In this document: piece by piece, positions 55,745 through 64,000 of the stretch
How positions within the stretch are numbered: position 1 is the stretch's first letter
Layout of the letters: the number at the start of each line of letters is the position of its first letter
Assembly: GCF_014495845.1 (NCBI RefSeq)
Contig: NZ_CP061080.1
Coordinates: 3,461,001-3,525,000 of the forward strand
DNA length: 64,000 bases
Direction of reading: 5' to 3'
Origin: Aquibium microcysteis
GTDB lineage: Bacteria; Pseudomonadota; Alphaproteobacteria; Rhizobiales; Rhizobiaceae
The notes under the pieces: generated by a model
What the model saw: only the letters and a program-made list of their open reading frames with translations
What the model was told of the DNA's origin: nothing
The model's database searches: none
Translations under genes and position numbers: made by a program

Positions 55745-56177
55745 TCAGTTTCTCGGCTTACTGCTGAAAATCTCTCCATTTATCGGTCTTGCCCGCGTCA
55801 TTGCACGCGGCGCTCGAACCCATGGGGCGGGCATCGTTTTGTCCGCGGACAGCGTTCATTGCTCTTTGCCGCACCACCCGGCTTTCCGCTGGGAATGCGA
55901 CGGCGCTCTCTCCGTCTCGGTACACTGGTTCAGGTATCCGCGGACCGCGATCGCTCGGTCAAGCACGACACATGCGGTCCCCACATCGCCGGAAATGCGC
56001 CTGTCTTCACGTCGCTTGCGGCCGCTCCCGCTCATGAGGATCCGGCCCGGCCCCCCACACGAATCCCCTTGCGGGCGCTTGTCCATACAATTAGGTTGCC
56101 CTTGAGGAATTTGTCATGATGATTGTCGCCACGACCGGCCGAGCGGCCGGCTGGCGCGCGCGCAGAGGAGGACGACA
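55745..56177. other. 433-bp non-coding gap between tRNA-Val and hyuA
   Basis: I see no gene, hairpin terminator with U-tract or repeat of the tRNA 3' end, so it does not look like an occupied attachment site. A short inverted repeat near 56079 and the AT-rich bases to 56125 probably hold the hyuA promoter. Confidence 0.55.
56079..56090. promoter_or_regulatory. Candidate GntR-type operator before hyuA
   Basis: TTGTCCATACAA has TTGT/ACAA arms around four bases, similar to short GntR-family sites. It lies 88 bp before the hyuA GTG. No GntR gene is in the window. Confidence 0.3.
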
Positions 56178-58295
56178 GTGGCCGCAGCGGAATCGACGAC
56201 CAGCAAGCCGAAGCCGGGAGGCGGGAGGCTGCGCCTGGGGGTGGACGTGGGCGGAACCTTCACGGATCTGCTCCTTCTCGACGAGAAGAACGGCAGGACC
56301 TTCATGGCCAAGGTGCCGTCGACGCCGCAGGACAGTTCGGTGGGCGTGCTCAACGGTATCGAGAAGATCTGCCGCATCGCCGGCATCGACCCGCACGACA
56401 TCACCGAGGTGATGCATGGAACGACCGTCGCCACCAACACGGTGCTGACCTCGTCGGGCGCGCTGGTCGGCCTCGTGACCACCAAGGGCTACCGCGACAT
56501 CCTTCAGATCGCCCGCTCCTACGTGCCGGGCGGCCTGGGCGGCTGGGTGATCTGGAACAAGCGTCCGCCGCTCGCCCCCCTCGAACACACGATCGAGGCG
56601 AACGAGCGTCTCGACGCGCGCGGCAACGTGCTGGTGCCGCTCGACGAGGCCGCCATCCGCCGCGACCTCGAGGTGCTGCTGTCCTCCGGCATCCAGGCGC
56701 TGACGATCGCGCTGTTCAACAGCTACGTCAACGACGTGCACGAGCGCCGAATCGCCGAGATCGCGCGCGAGATCGCGCCGCACATTCCGGTCTCCACCTC
56801 GGCGGCCGTGATGCCCGAGATGTACGAATACGAGCGCGCCGAGACGACGGTGGTGAACTCCTACGTCCGCCCGGTGGTCTCCAAATACGTCTCCAACCTG
56901 CAGAACGAGATCCAGCGCCGCATGGGGGCCGACGTCAACCTGCGCATCCTGCGCTCCGACGGTGGCCTGTCGTCGGCGCAGGGCGCCATGGACCAGCCGG
57001 TCAACCTGCTGATGTCGGGTCCGGCCGGCGGCGTGGCCGGCGCGCTCTGGATCGCCAAGCAGGGCAAGCTCGAGAACCTGCTGACCTTCGACATGGGCGG
57101 CACGTCGACCGACGTCGCGCTGATCCAGAACTCGGTCGCCCGCACCCGTCGCGAGACCCGCGTCGGCGACGTGACCGTGCGCGCGCCGTCGATCGACGTC
57201 CGGACGGTGGGCGCCGGCGGCGGCTCGATCGCCTATATCCCCGCGCTCACCAAGGCGCTGCGCGTCGGCCCGCAGTCGGCCGGCGCCGTTCCCGGCCCCG
57301 CCGCCTACCAGAAGGGTGGTGAATTGCCGACCGTCACCGACGCCAACGTCGTGCTGGGCTATCTCCCCTCCGACGCCAAGCTCGGCGGCGACATGGAGAT
57401 CAGCCGCGACCTCGCCGTCAAGGCCGTCGCCACCATCGCCGACGTGCTCGGCAAGTCGATCGAGGACGCGGCCGAAGGCATCGTGCGTATCGTCAACGAG
57501 AACATGGTCGGTGCGCTGCGTCTCGTCTCGGTCGAGCAGGGCTACGACCCGCGCGACTTCGCCCTGATCGGTTTCGGCGGCGCCGGGCCGCTCCACGCCA
57601 ACGCGCTCGCCCGGATCATCAAGTCCTGGCCGGCGGTCATCCCGCCCGGGCCGGGCGTGCTGTGCGCCTATGGCGACGCCACCACGCGCCTGCGCAACGA
57701 GGCCAGCCAGACCTATGTGACGCTGGTGCGCGACGTGACCGACGCCGAGATCGGCACCCGCCTGACGGATCTGGCGGCGTCCGCCGGACAGGAACTGACC
57801 GCGGAGGGCGTGTCCGCGGAGGAACAGCACGTCGTCTACCAGATCGACATCCGCTACAAGGGTCAGGGGATGAAGCTGACGGTCGACGTCCGGCCGGACG
57901 AGTTCGCCGCCGAGGGCCTTGCCGGGGTGACCCGGCGCTTCGACGCCGAGCACGAGCAGCTCTTCACCTTCGCGCTCGACGCCGAGCACGAACTGGTCGG
58001 CCTGCGCGCCGTGGTCCAGGGCGCGGAGAAGAGCTTCGTCAACCCCGAGACCAGCAAGGACGGGCCGGACTCGTCGTCCGCCCGCATCCAGGAGACCCGC
58101 ATCTACGCCGACGGCGCCTGGCGCGACGGCCACATCTACCAGCGCGGCAAGCTCAGGCCCGGCAACCGGGTCGCCGGGCCGGCCATCATCGTCGAGATGG
58201 ATTCGACCACCGTCATCCTGCCCGACCATGTCGGGGTGATCGACGACGTCGGCAACATCCTGATCTGGCCGGCCGACCACAAGAACGCGCAGTAA
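56178..58295 (+). CDS. hyuA: Hydantoinase/oxoprolinase-family subunit A
   Basis: This 705-residue protein has the N-terminal actin-like ATP site LRLGVDVGGTFTDLLLLD and MHGTTVATNTVL. The middle ATPase part has LLTFDMGGTSTDVALI and TVGAGGGSIAYI, and GFGGAGPLHANALA comes late. With subunit B it would open hydantoins, 5-oxoproline, N-methylhydantoin or carboxylate acetone-like substrates with ATP. The GTG start has GGAGG six bases upstream. The order hyuA-hyuB with 17 bp between them is normal. The substrate is open. Confidence 0.9.
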   Translation: MAAAESTTSKPKPGGGRLRLGVDVGGTFTDLLLLDEKNGRTFMAKVPSTPQDSSVGVLNGIEKICRIAGIDPHDITEVMHGTTVATNTVLTSSGALVGLVTTKGYRDILQIARSYVPGGLGGWVIWNKRPPLAPLEHTIEANERLDARGNVLVPLDEAAIRRDLEVLLSSGIQALTIALFNSYVNDVHERRIAEIAREIAPHIPVSTSAAVMPEMYEYERAETTVVNSYVRPVVSKYVSNLQNEIQRRMGADVNLRILRSDGGLSSAQGAMDQPVNLLMSGPAGGVAGALWIAKQGKLENLLTFDMGGTSTDVALIQNSVARTRRETRVGDVTVRAPSIDVRTVGAGGGSIAYIPALTKALRVGPQSAGAVPGPAAYQKGGELPTVTDANVVLGYLPSDAKLGGDMEISRDLAVKAVATIADVLGKSIEDAAEGIVRIVNENMVGALRLVSVEQGYDPRDFALIGFGGAGPLHANALARIIKSWPAVIPPGPGVLCAYGDATTRLRNEASQTYVTLVRDVTDAEIGTRLTDLAASAGQELTAEGVSAEEQHVVYQIDIRYKGQGMKLTVDVRPDEFAAEGLAGVTRRFDAEHEQLFTFALDAEHELVGLRAVVQGAEKSFVNPETSKDGPDSSSARIQETRIYADGAWRDGHIYQRGKLRPGNRVAGPAIIVEMDSTTVILPDHVGVIDDVGNILIWPADHKNAQ

Positions 58296-58312
58296 CGAGG
58301 GAGGAACAAACC

Positions 58313-60208
58313 ATGCCAGCACGTATCGTTCAGGCCAACACGGCTCCCTTCAACCGCGTCGCGGTCGACCCGATCACGCTCGACATCGTCGAGAACGCCC
58401 TGCGCAATGCCCGCAACGAGATGGACGCGGTGCTCTTCCGCACCGCCATGTCGCCGGGCATCCGCGAGCAGCACGATGCCTTCCCGATGATCGCCAACCA
58501 CGAAGGCAAGATGGTCGTCGGCCAGTTCGGCTCGTTCCTCTACGGCTTCATCGCCGGCTATCAGGGCACGATCGAGGACGGCGACATCTTCATCACCAAC
58601 GACCCCTACAGCTGCGGCGGGGCCGTCAGCCACCTCAACGACTGGCTGATGATGATGCCGATCTTCCACGACGGCCGGCTGGTCAGCTGGGCGGCGATGT
58701 TCGGCCACATGACCGACGTGGGCGGCAAGGTGCCGGGTTCGCTGCCGACCGACGCCAAGATGATCTACGAGGAAGGGATGATCATCCCGCCGACCAAGAT
58801 CTACCGCAAGGCGCAGCTGCAGTCCGAGATCCTCAACATCATGCTGCACAACACGCGCATGCCGGAGTGGAACAAGTCGGACTTCTTCGCCATCATCGCC
58901 GCGCTCCGGCTCGCCGAGCGTCGCGTGCGCGAGAACATCGACCGCTTCGGCGTCGACGAATACATCTCGGCCATGTGGGACATGCTCGACCGCAACCGCG
59001 CGGCCATGAGCGCCATCATCCAGATGATCATCCCCGAGGCCAAGGACGGCAAGAAGGCCTATTTCGAGGACTGGATCGACGACGACGGCATGGGCAACGG
59101 CCCCTACAAGATCGCCTGTTCGCTGCACCGCGAGGGCGAGATCGCCTATTTCGACTTCTCGGCCAGCGATCCGCAGAGCTTCTCGTCGATCAACTTCCTC
59201 CTCAACGAGGAGATGTTCAAGATGTTCTTCGGCGCCTTCACGATCAACCTGTTCGATCCGCAGATCCTGTTCAACGACGGGTTCTACGATCTGGTGAACG
59301 TGCACATCCCCGAAGGCTGCATCCTGAAGCCGAAGAAGCCGGCGGCGCTGTCCTGCCGCACCCACATGCTCGGCCGCATCTTCGACCTGATGGGCGGCCT
59401 GCTCGGCCAGGGCGCGCCCGACGCGCTCAACGCGGCCGGCTTCTCCGACAGCCCGCACTTCATGTATTCGGGCTTCGACGAGAACGGCGAGTGGTACCAG
59501 CTCTTCCAGATCGGCTTCGGCGGCGTGCCCGGCCGTCCCGCCGGCGACGGTCCGGACGGACACTCGATGTGGCCGGCCTTCACCAACGTGCCCAACGAGT
59601 TCCTCGAGGCCTATTTCCCGCTGCGCATCCGTGAGTACTCGACGATCCCCGACAGCGGCGGTGCCGGTCTGCACCGCGGCGGCAACGGCATCGTCATCGC
59701 CTACGAGATGACCGAGCGCGGCGAGATCTCGATCCACGACGACCGCTGGCTGACCTATCCCTGGGGCGTCAACGGCGGCCAGCCGGGCCTGCGCTCGACC
59801 AAGCGCCTCGTGCGGACCGACGGCACCGAGGAGAACATCCCGTCCAAGTGCGACCGCATCGAGGTCAATCCGGGCGACATCCTCTACTTCAACACCTGGG
59901 GCGGCGGCGGCTGGGGCGACCCCACCGATCGCGAGGCCGAACTGGTGCTGCTCGACGTGAAGCGCGGCCAGGTGACGGTGGAAGGCGCGCGCCGCTACGG
60001 CGTCGTGATCGCCGACGGCAAGGTGGACGCGGCGGCGACGCAGGCGCTGCGGGCCGAGATGAAGGCGCGGCCGAAGCCGGCAGGCCTGTTCGACCGCGGC
60101 TTCACCTCGATCGAGGAGCTGAAGGCGCGCTGCAAGGCCGAGACGGGCTTCGACGCGCCCCGCGCGCCGGTGTTCCGCAATCGCCCCCGCCTGATGGCGG
60201 CGGAGTAG
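58313..60208 (+). CDS. hyuB: Hydantoinase/oxoprolinase-family subunit B
   Basis: This 631-residue protein has the HyuB pattern: DPITLDIVENALRNARNEMD, LFRTAMSPGIREQHDAF, DIFITNDPYSCGGAVSHLNDW, MFGHMTDVGGKVPGS and GDILYFNTWGGGGWGDP at the end. It pairs with HyuA to form the catalytic complex. GAGGGAGGAAC precedes the ATG. The longer-than-usual C-terminus (to residue 631) ends in a Pro/Arg-rich stretch. Confidence 0.9.
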   Translation: MPARIVQANTAPFNRVAVDPITLDIVENALRNARNEMDAVLFRTAMSPGIREQHDAFPMIANHEGKMVVGQFGSFLYGFIAGYQGTIEDGDIFITNDPYSCGGAVSHLNDWLMMMPIFHDGRLVSWAAMFGHMTDVGGKVPGSLPTDAKMIYEEGMIIPPTKIYRKAQLQSEILNIMLHNTRMPEWNKSDFFAIIAALRLAERRVRENIDRFGVDEYISAMWDMLDRNRAAMSAIIQMIIPEAKDGKKAYFEDWIDDDGMGNGPYKIACSLHREGEIAYFDFSASDPQSFSSINFLLNEEMFKMFFGAFTINLFDPQILFNDGFYDLVNVHIPEGCILKPKKPAALSCRTHMLGRIFDLMGGLLGQGAPDALNAAGFSDSPHFMYSGFDENGEWYQLFQIGFGGVPGRPAGDGPDGHSMWPAFTNVPNEFLEAYFPLRIREYSTIPDSGGAGLHRGGNGIVIAYEMTERGEISIHDDRWLTYPWGVNGGQPGLRSTKRLVRTDGTEENIPSKCDRIEVNPGDILYFNTWGGGGWGDPTDREAELVLLDVKRGQVTVEGARRYGVVIADGKVDAAATQALRAEMKARPKPAGLFDRGFTSIEELKARCKAETGFDAPRAPVFRNRPRLMAAE

Positions 60209-60228
60209 GACGCAGGAATAAGCCTGGC

Positions 60229-60363
60229 GCGGGGTTCAGCCCCGCGCCGGCATCCGCTTCTTTCCGGAAACGTCGGAGACGGCGCCGCGCCCGCCCACCG
60301 GGCGACGAGCCGGTCGCGGGCATCCGCCGTTATACCTCCCGGGCGCCGGGCGGCATAGAACTT
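60229..60363 (-). pseudogene. Degenerate duplicate of the 3' end of the MmgE/PrpD gene
   Basis: These 135 bp align along their whole length with 60378-60512, the last codons of the MmgE/PrpD gene, at an offset of 149 bp. Shared stretches include GCGGGGTTCAGCCCCGCGCC / GCGGTTCAGCCCCGCGCC, GTCGGAGACGG and GGCGACGAGCC. In the reading frame of the intact gene it gives KFYAARRPGGITADARDRLV against KFRAAWRSGGLAADTGDRLV, then loses the match. It is a relic of a tandem duplication. Confidence 0.75.
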
Positions 60364-60383
60364 CGTCCGATCCCGCACGCGGT

Positions 60384-61760
60384 TCAGCCCCGCGCCAGCA
60401 TCCCGCTCAGTTCTGAAATGTCGGAGACGGTCTCGAGCCCGTCCACGAGGGCGACGAGCCGATCGCCGGTATCCGCCGCCAGGCCGCCCGACCGCCAGGC
60501 GGCGCGGAACTTGGCCAGATGCTGCGCGCGGCTCAGCGCCGCCTTCGGATGGCCGAGCACGTGCTCCAGCACCAGGTCGTGCACCGACCCGTCGGCGAGC
60601 GTCAGCCGGAAGCGCTGCGGCGTCATCGCATTCGGATCGGGATTGTCGTCCTCCACGACGGTGACGCGCGCGGCGATGGCATGCGTCGCCGGATCGTCGA
60701 GCGTCGCGCGCCCGAGGAAGCCGTCGACGTCGACCGCACCGCGCCTGAGGAAGGTCGCCGCGACGAAGGGGATGCAGAGCTTGGCGTAGTTCGGCTCGGA
60801 GTTCGGCACGTCCGGCCGCCCGACCAGCCGCGCCACCAGCGACGGCACGAAGCACTCGAAGGCGCGGACGTCCTCCGCGGCGAAGCCGAGCCGTTCCTGC
60901 AGCAGCATCAGCGCATGCACGGCGCCATGGGTCAGCCGCCCGCTCGGGAAAGGCTTGTGCGCCATCTCCTCGATCTGGAACTCGCGGCCGATGCGGTCGA
61001 TCTCGCCGTCGATTTCGAAGCGGTCGGCCTCGAAGAGGCGGAAGTAGCCGTGCCGGCCGGTGAGGATGTCGCGAGGACCGGTGAAGCCCGCGGCCGCAAG
61101 ATCGGCGCTGACGATGCCCGCACGCGACGCGAAGCCGACCTGCAGGCCGAGGCACGGCGATCCCTCGACATGCGCCTGCATGGTGCCCGAGGTCTGCGAA
61201 TACTGGATGCCCAGCGTGTTCGCCGTCGTCTCGGCGTCGTAGCCGGCGAGGCTGGCGATCGCCGCCGCGGCGCCGAAACCGCCGGCGGTTGACGGGCGGA
61301 AGAAACGCACCGGGCCGCGTGCGGCGAAGCCGAGGAAGGTCGCGACGTCGACGCCCGCCACGCAGGCGGCGATCATGGCGCGGCCGCTCACCGGACGGCC
61401 CTGCGATGCCCGGCGGTCGCCATAGGCGAGGACGGCCGCGAGGATCGCCGCCATCGGGTGCAGCACGGCACGCTCGTGCAGGCAGTCGAACTCCAGCGAG
61501 TGGATGCGATAGGCGTTGACGAAGGCCGCCGAGGGCGCCGGCAGGCGCGCCTGCGAGCCCCAGACTCGCGCGTCGTCTCCCCTCCCCCAGCTTTCGACCA
61601 GCGCGTTCATGGCCGCGAGGTTGGTGCCGTTGGCGCCGGCCGCGCCGACGCCCAGCGTGTCGAGGATGAAGACCTTCATGCGCTCCACCGTGGAGGCCGG
61701 AAGCATGTCGTGGCGCAGGCGGCAGACGTGGTCGACGAGACGCGGAAACGGATCGGTCAT
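60384..61760 (-). CDS. MmgE/PrpD-family protein
   Basis: This 458-residue protein has the family start RMKVFILDTLGVGAAGANG, then SLEFDCLHERAVLHP, RPSTAGGFGAAAAIASLAGYD, QYSQTSGTMQAHVEGS and MAHKPFPSGRLTHGAVHAL. Relatives dehydrate 2-methylcitrate or decarboxylate cis-aconitate, and others act on unknown acids. It lies seven bases after the TRAP large-permease gene, so it shares that operon and probably uses the imported compound. There is no strong ribosome-binding site, so coupling is likely. Confidence 0.87.
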   Translation of the reverse strand: MTDPFPRLVDHVCRLRHDMLPASTVERMKVFILDTLGVGAAGANGTNLAAMNALVESWGRGDDARVWGSQARLPAPSAAFVNAYRIHSLEFDCLHERAVLHPMAAILAAVLAYGDRRASQGRPVSGRAMIAACVAGVDVATFLGFAARGPVRFFRPSTAGGFGAAAAIASLAGYDAETTANTLGIQYSQTSGTMQAHVEGSPCLGLQVGFASRAGIVSADLAAAGFTGPRDILTGRHGYFRLFEADRFEIDGEIDRIGREFQIEEMAHKPFPSGRLTHGAVHALMLLQERLGFAAEDVRAFECFVPSLVARLVGRPDVPNSEPNYAKLCIPFVAATFLRRGAVDVDGFLGRATLDDPATHAIAARVTVVEDDNPDPNAMTPQRFRLTLADGSVHDLVLEHVLGHPKAALSRAQHLAKFRAAWRSGGLAADTGDRLVALVDGLETVSDISELSGMLARG

Positions 61761-61767
61761 GGCGGGT

Positions 61768-63048
61768 TCAGTAGCCGGCGAGGCGCGGCAGGAAGAGGAA
61801 CAGGTCGGGGAAGAAGATCACCGCCAGCGTCACGCCGAACTGGATGGCGATGTAGGGCCAGACCTCCCGCACGATCTCGCCGACCTTGAGCCCGGTCATC
61901 CCCGCCATCAGGAACAGCAGCGCGCCGACGGGGGGCGTCAGCATGCCCACGATCAGCGTGAGGATGAACACCAGCGCGAACTGCAGCGGCTCGATGCCGT
62001 AGACCAGGGCCATCGGCGCGAAGATCGGAACCAGCATGACATAGGCCGCGGTCGATTCCATGAACATGCCGACGACCACCAGCATCAGGAAGACGAGCAG
62101 CAGGAACATCGTCGGGTCCTCCGTCATCCCCTGCAGGATGAGCCGCAGCGTCTGCGGCACGTGGTCGATCGACAGGATGAAGGTGACGGTCGAGGCGAAG
62201 GCGATGATGACGGTGACGACGCCCGTCGTCAGGCCCGCATGCAGCAGCGCCTGGGGGAAGTCCGAGAGCTTCAGCTCGCGTGTGTAGAACAGGCCGAGCA
62301 GCGCCGACAGCACCACCGCGATGGCGCCGCCCTCCGTCGCGGTGAAGGCGCCACCCATGATGCCGCCGATCACGAGGACCGGCAGCATGATCACCGGCAG
62401 CGATCGCAGGCCGGTTCGTGCCACGATCGACAGGCGGATCGGCTCTCCGGTCATCGGAAAGCCCCGCCGCCGCGCGGCGAGGTAGATGTAGGCGCTCATC
62501 AGCAGCGCGATCAGGACGGCCGGCAGCACGCCGCCGATGAAGAGCGCCGGCAGCGACAGGCTGGGCCCGGCGATGGTGGCGTAGACGATCATCGCCGTCG
62601 ACGGCGGCAGGATCGGTCCGAGATTGCCCGTCGCCGCGATCAGCGCCGCGCCGAATGGCCGGCCATAGGCCTGGCCGAGCGGCTTCATCAGCGCCGATCC
62701 GAGGGCCGCGGCGTCGGCCACGGCCGCGCCGGACACGGACGCCAGGCCCATGCCGGACGCGACGGTGACGTGACCGAGGCCGCCGGGCAACCGCCCGACG
62801 AGCGTGTTGGCGAAGGCGACCGCGACGCGCACGATGCCGCCCCGCACCATCAGCTCGCCGGCCAGCATGAAGAAGGGAATGGCCAGAAGCGGGAAGGAAT
62901 CGATGGAGAACATCATCTTCGAGGCGACGAGTTCGATCGGCAGGCGGCTGAGCCACAGGCCGGCCATCCCTGCCACGCCGAAGGCGAAGGCGAGCGGAAT
63001 GCCGAGCAGGCAGGCCACGAAGAAGATGACGGCGACGATCAGGCTCAT
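61768..63048 (-). CDS. dctM: TRAP transporter large permease (DctM)
   Basis: This 426-residue protein of about 12 helices has the DctM pattern: FPLLAIPFFMLAGELMVRGGI, SGMGLASVSGAAVADAAALG, ATGNLGPILPPSTAMIVYA, GVLPAVLIALLMSAYIYLAARRRG and TPPVGALLFLMAGMTG. It drives uptake with the sodium gradient. Its ATG (63048) overlaps the small-permease stop. Confidence 0.93.
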   Translation of the reverse strand: MSLIVAVIFFVACLLGIPLAFAFGVAGMAGLWLSRLPIELVASKMMFSIDSFPLLAIPFFMLAGELMVRGGIVRVAVAFANTLVGRLPGGLGHVTVASGMGLASVSGAAVADAAALGSALMKPLGQAYGRPFGAALIAATGNLGPILPPSTAMIVYATIAGPSLSLPALFIGGVLPAVLIALLMSAYIYLAARRRGFPMTGEPIRLSIVARTGLRSLPVIMLPVLVIGGIMGGAFTATEGGAIAVVLSALLGLFYTRELKLSDFPQALLHAGLTTGVVTVIIAFASTVTFILSIDHVPQTLRLILQGMTEDPTMFLLLVFLMLVVVGMFMESTAAYVMLVPIFAPMALVYGIEPLQFALVFILTLIVGMLTPPVGALLFLMAGMTGLKVGEIVREVWPYIAIQFGVTLAVIFFPDLFLFLPRLAGY

Positions 63049-63545
63049 GGCATCGCCGTCGGGGTTTCGTCCTGGAAGGCACGCTCGACCGTGAGCCCAC
63101 GCGCGAACTGGATCAGGAGATGAACGATCGACCAGGCCGATCCGATGGCCAGCGGATAGTAGAACCAGGCCGCCGACAGCGGCAGGGTGTTCAGCATCTC
63201 GGACGACCGGCCGCGGATGCTGACCCACGCCCCTGCGAACACGACGACCATGAGCGCGATCACGGCCGCCGCCGCCAAGCGGACCAGCGCCGGCCGCAGC
63301 GTGCTCGGTACGCCATCGCGGAGGCTGGTGATCGCCACATGCATGCCGCGCGAGACGCCGAGCGGCATGACGAGGAAGGTCATCCAGACGAAGCTCAGCC
63401 GGCTGAGCTCGTTGGAAAACAGGAGGGACCGACCGAAACCGTAGCGGCCGACCACGTCGCAGGCGACCACCAGGACGATGACCGCCATCAGGACGGAGAC
63501 CGCCGCCATGAGGAGGCGGTCGATCGATTGAACCACCTTGTCCAA
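63045..63545 (-). CDS. dctQ: TRAP transporter small permease (DctQ)
   Basis: This protein of about 166 residues has four membrane helices (LLMAAVSVLMAVIVLVVACDVVGRYGFG, LSFVWMTFLVMPLGVSRG, LAAAAVIALMVVVFAGAWVSI, WFYYPLAIGSAWSIVHLLIQF). R-G-M-H-V and the conserved E-L-S-R are typical DctQ. The TTG at 63545 fits the four-base distance from the dctP stop but has no clear ribosome-binding site. Confidence 0.88.
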   Translation of the reverse strand: MDKVVQSIDRLLMAAVSVLMAVIVLVVACDVVGRYGFGRSLLFSNELSRLSFVWMTFLVMPLGVSRGMHVAITSLRDGVPSTLRPALVRLAAAAVIALMVVVFAGAWVSIRGRSSEMLNTLPLSAAWFYYPLAIGSAWSIVHLLIQFARGLTVERAFQDETPTAMP

Positions 63546-63549
63546 TGGA

Positions 63550-64000
63550 CTACTTCGCGGCGTCGACGGCGGCGAGGAACTCCTCGACCAGAGGGGCACC
63601 GAGCTGGGTCTTCACCTGGTCGAGCACGGGCGCGGTCGTCGTCCGGAACGCCTCGCGCTGCTCGGGCGTGAGCCTGGTCAGCTCGACACCGTGCGACAGC
63701 ACGGTCTCCAGATTCGATGCCTCGTCGGAGGCCGCGAACTTGCGCTGTTCGAGCGTCGCCAGCCGGCCCGCCTCGATGATGGCCTTGCGGTCCTCCTCGC
63801 TCATGGCGTCGAGGGCCGACTTGCTGACGGCGAAGACGATCACGTCGAAGAAGTGCCCGGTGTCGGTGACGTATTTCTGCTTGGCGTCGTAGAGGCGGAA
63901 GCTGTTGATGACCGCGTAGGGGTTCTCCTGCGCATCGACGACGCCCTGGCTCAGCGCCGCAAACATCTCGCTCGCGTCGATGGAGGTGGGGCTCGCACCG
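63550..64000 (-). CDS. dctP: TRAP transporter solute-binding protein (DctP), C-terminal part
   Basis: The reverse strand from the window end encodes the last 150 residues or so. They include SIDASEMFAALSQGVVDAQENPYAVI, the DctP ligand-domain motif (usually ..ALQQGVVDGQENP), then EEDRKAIIEAG and a helical end. The signal peptide and the substrate-binding Arg lie outside the window. It heads the dctPQM-prpD operon. Confidence 0.9.
   Translation of the reverse strand, partial: GASPTSIDASEMFAALSQGVVDAQENPYAVINSFRLYDAKQKYVTDTGHFFDVIVFAVSKSALDAMSEEDRKAIIEAGRLATLEQRKFAASDEASNLETVLSHGVELTRLTPEQREAFRTTTAPVLDQVKTQLGAPLVEEFLAAVDAAK

Overview
The window is a GC-rich chromosomal segment of an alphaproteobacterium, most likely a member of the Hyphomicrobiales (Rhizobiales; Brucella/Mesorhizobium-like). 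The pointers are a Brucella Omp10-type lipoprotein, a CpdR response regulator beside tRNA-Val and N-formylglutamate amidohydrolase, an MmgR/suhB-type small RNA beside a hisN-type phosphatase, DUF882 and DUF459 envelope proteins, homospermidine synthase and an Entner-Doudoroff aldolase. I see no prophage, integrase, insertion sequence, CRISPR array or rRNA. The segment is mostly housekeeping genes with small accessory insertions.

Layout. 1-2.2 kb: a partial acetyltransferase, a VapBC module and an aminotransferase butted onto it. 2.2-7.2 kb: an SLC13-type transporter, a short-chain dehydrogenase, and two membrane-protein genes divergent from a TetR regulator with a 40-bp palindrome between them. 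7.2-14.6 kb: a DUF533 protein, TrhO, a DUF3380 muramidase, Eda, a DUF882 envelope protein and a sigma54 response regulator. 14.8-18.2 kb: a PepF peptidase, then ParDE coupled to a heme-dependent oxidative N-demethylase. 18.3-25.2 kb: an odd P-loop fusion, IlvD, homospermidine synthase, Omp10, a zinc peptidase and a ligase. 25.4-39.5 kb: a 5'-nucleotidase with a coiled-coil/LysM tail, HemH, an amino-acid-oxidase-like flavoprotein, a hydrolase, an SPFH/NfeD pair, KdsD, an outer-membrane barrel, GalU, and a lytic transglycosylase overlapping a catalytically degenerate SGNH protein. 39.6-46.6 kb: gltB and gltD, separated by a complete VapBC module. 47-51 kb: threonine aldolase and a bufferin (BufA1-BufB-BufC-DoxX) operon. 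51-55.7 kb: Hsp20 with a ROSE-like RNA thermometer, a lysophospholipase-like hydrolase, HisN, the MmgR/suhB-type sRNA, N-formylglutamate amidohydrolase, CpdR and tRNA-Val(GAC). 56-64 kb: a catabolic cluster of hydantoinase/oxoprolinase subunits A and B, facing an operon of a TRAP transporter and an MmgE/PrpD protein.

How parts work together. All three toxin-antitoxin modules sit directly upstream of, and in the same direction as, a metabolic gene (gaps of +3, -4 and +8 nt). The VapBC between gltB and gltD carries its own perfect 12-bp inverted repeat, so gltD probably falls under a toxin-antitoxin promoter. The bufferin operon is a complete metal-stress peptide system. The terminal cluster pairs uptake (TRAP) with ring-opening or acyl-processing enzymes for an unidentified small organic acid or cyclic amide.
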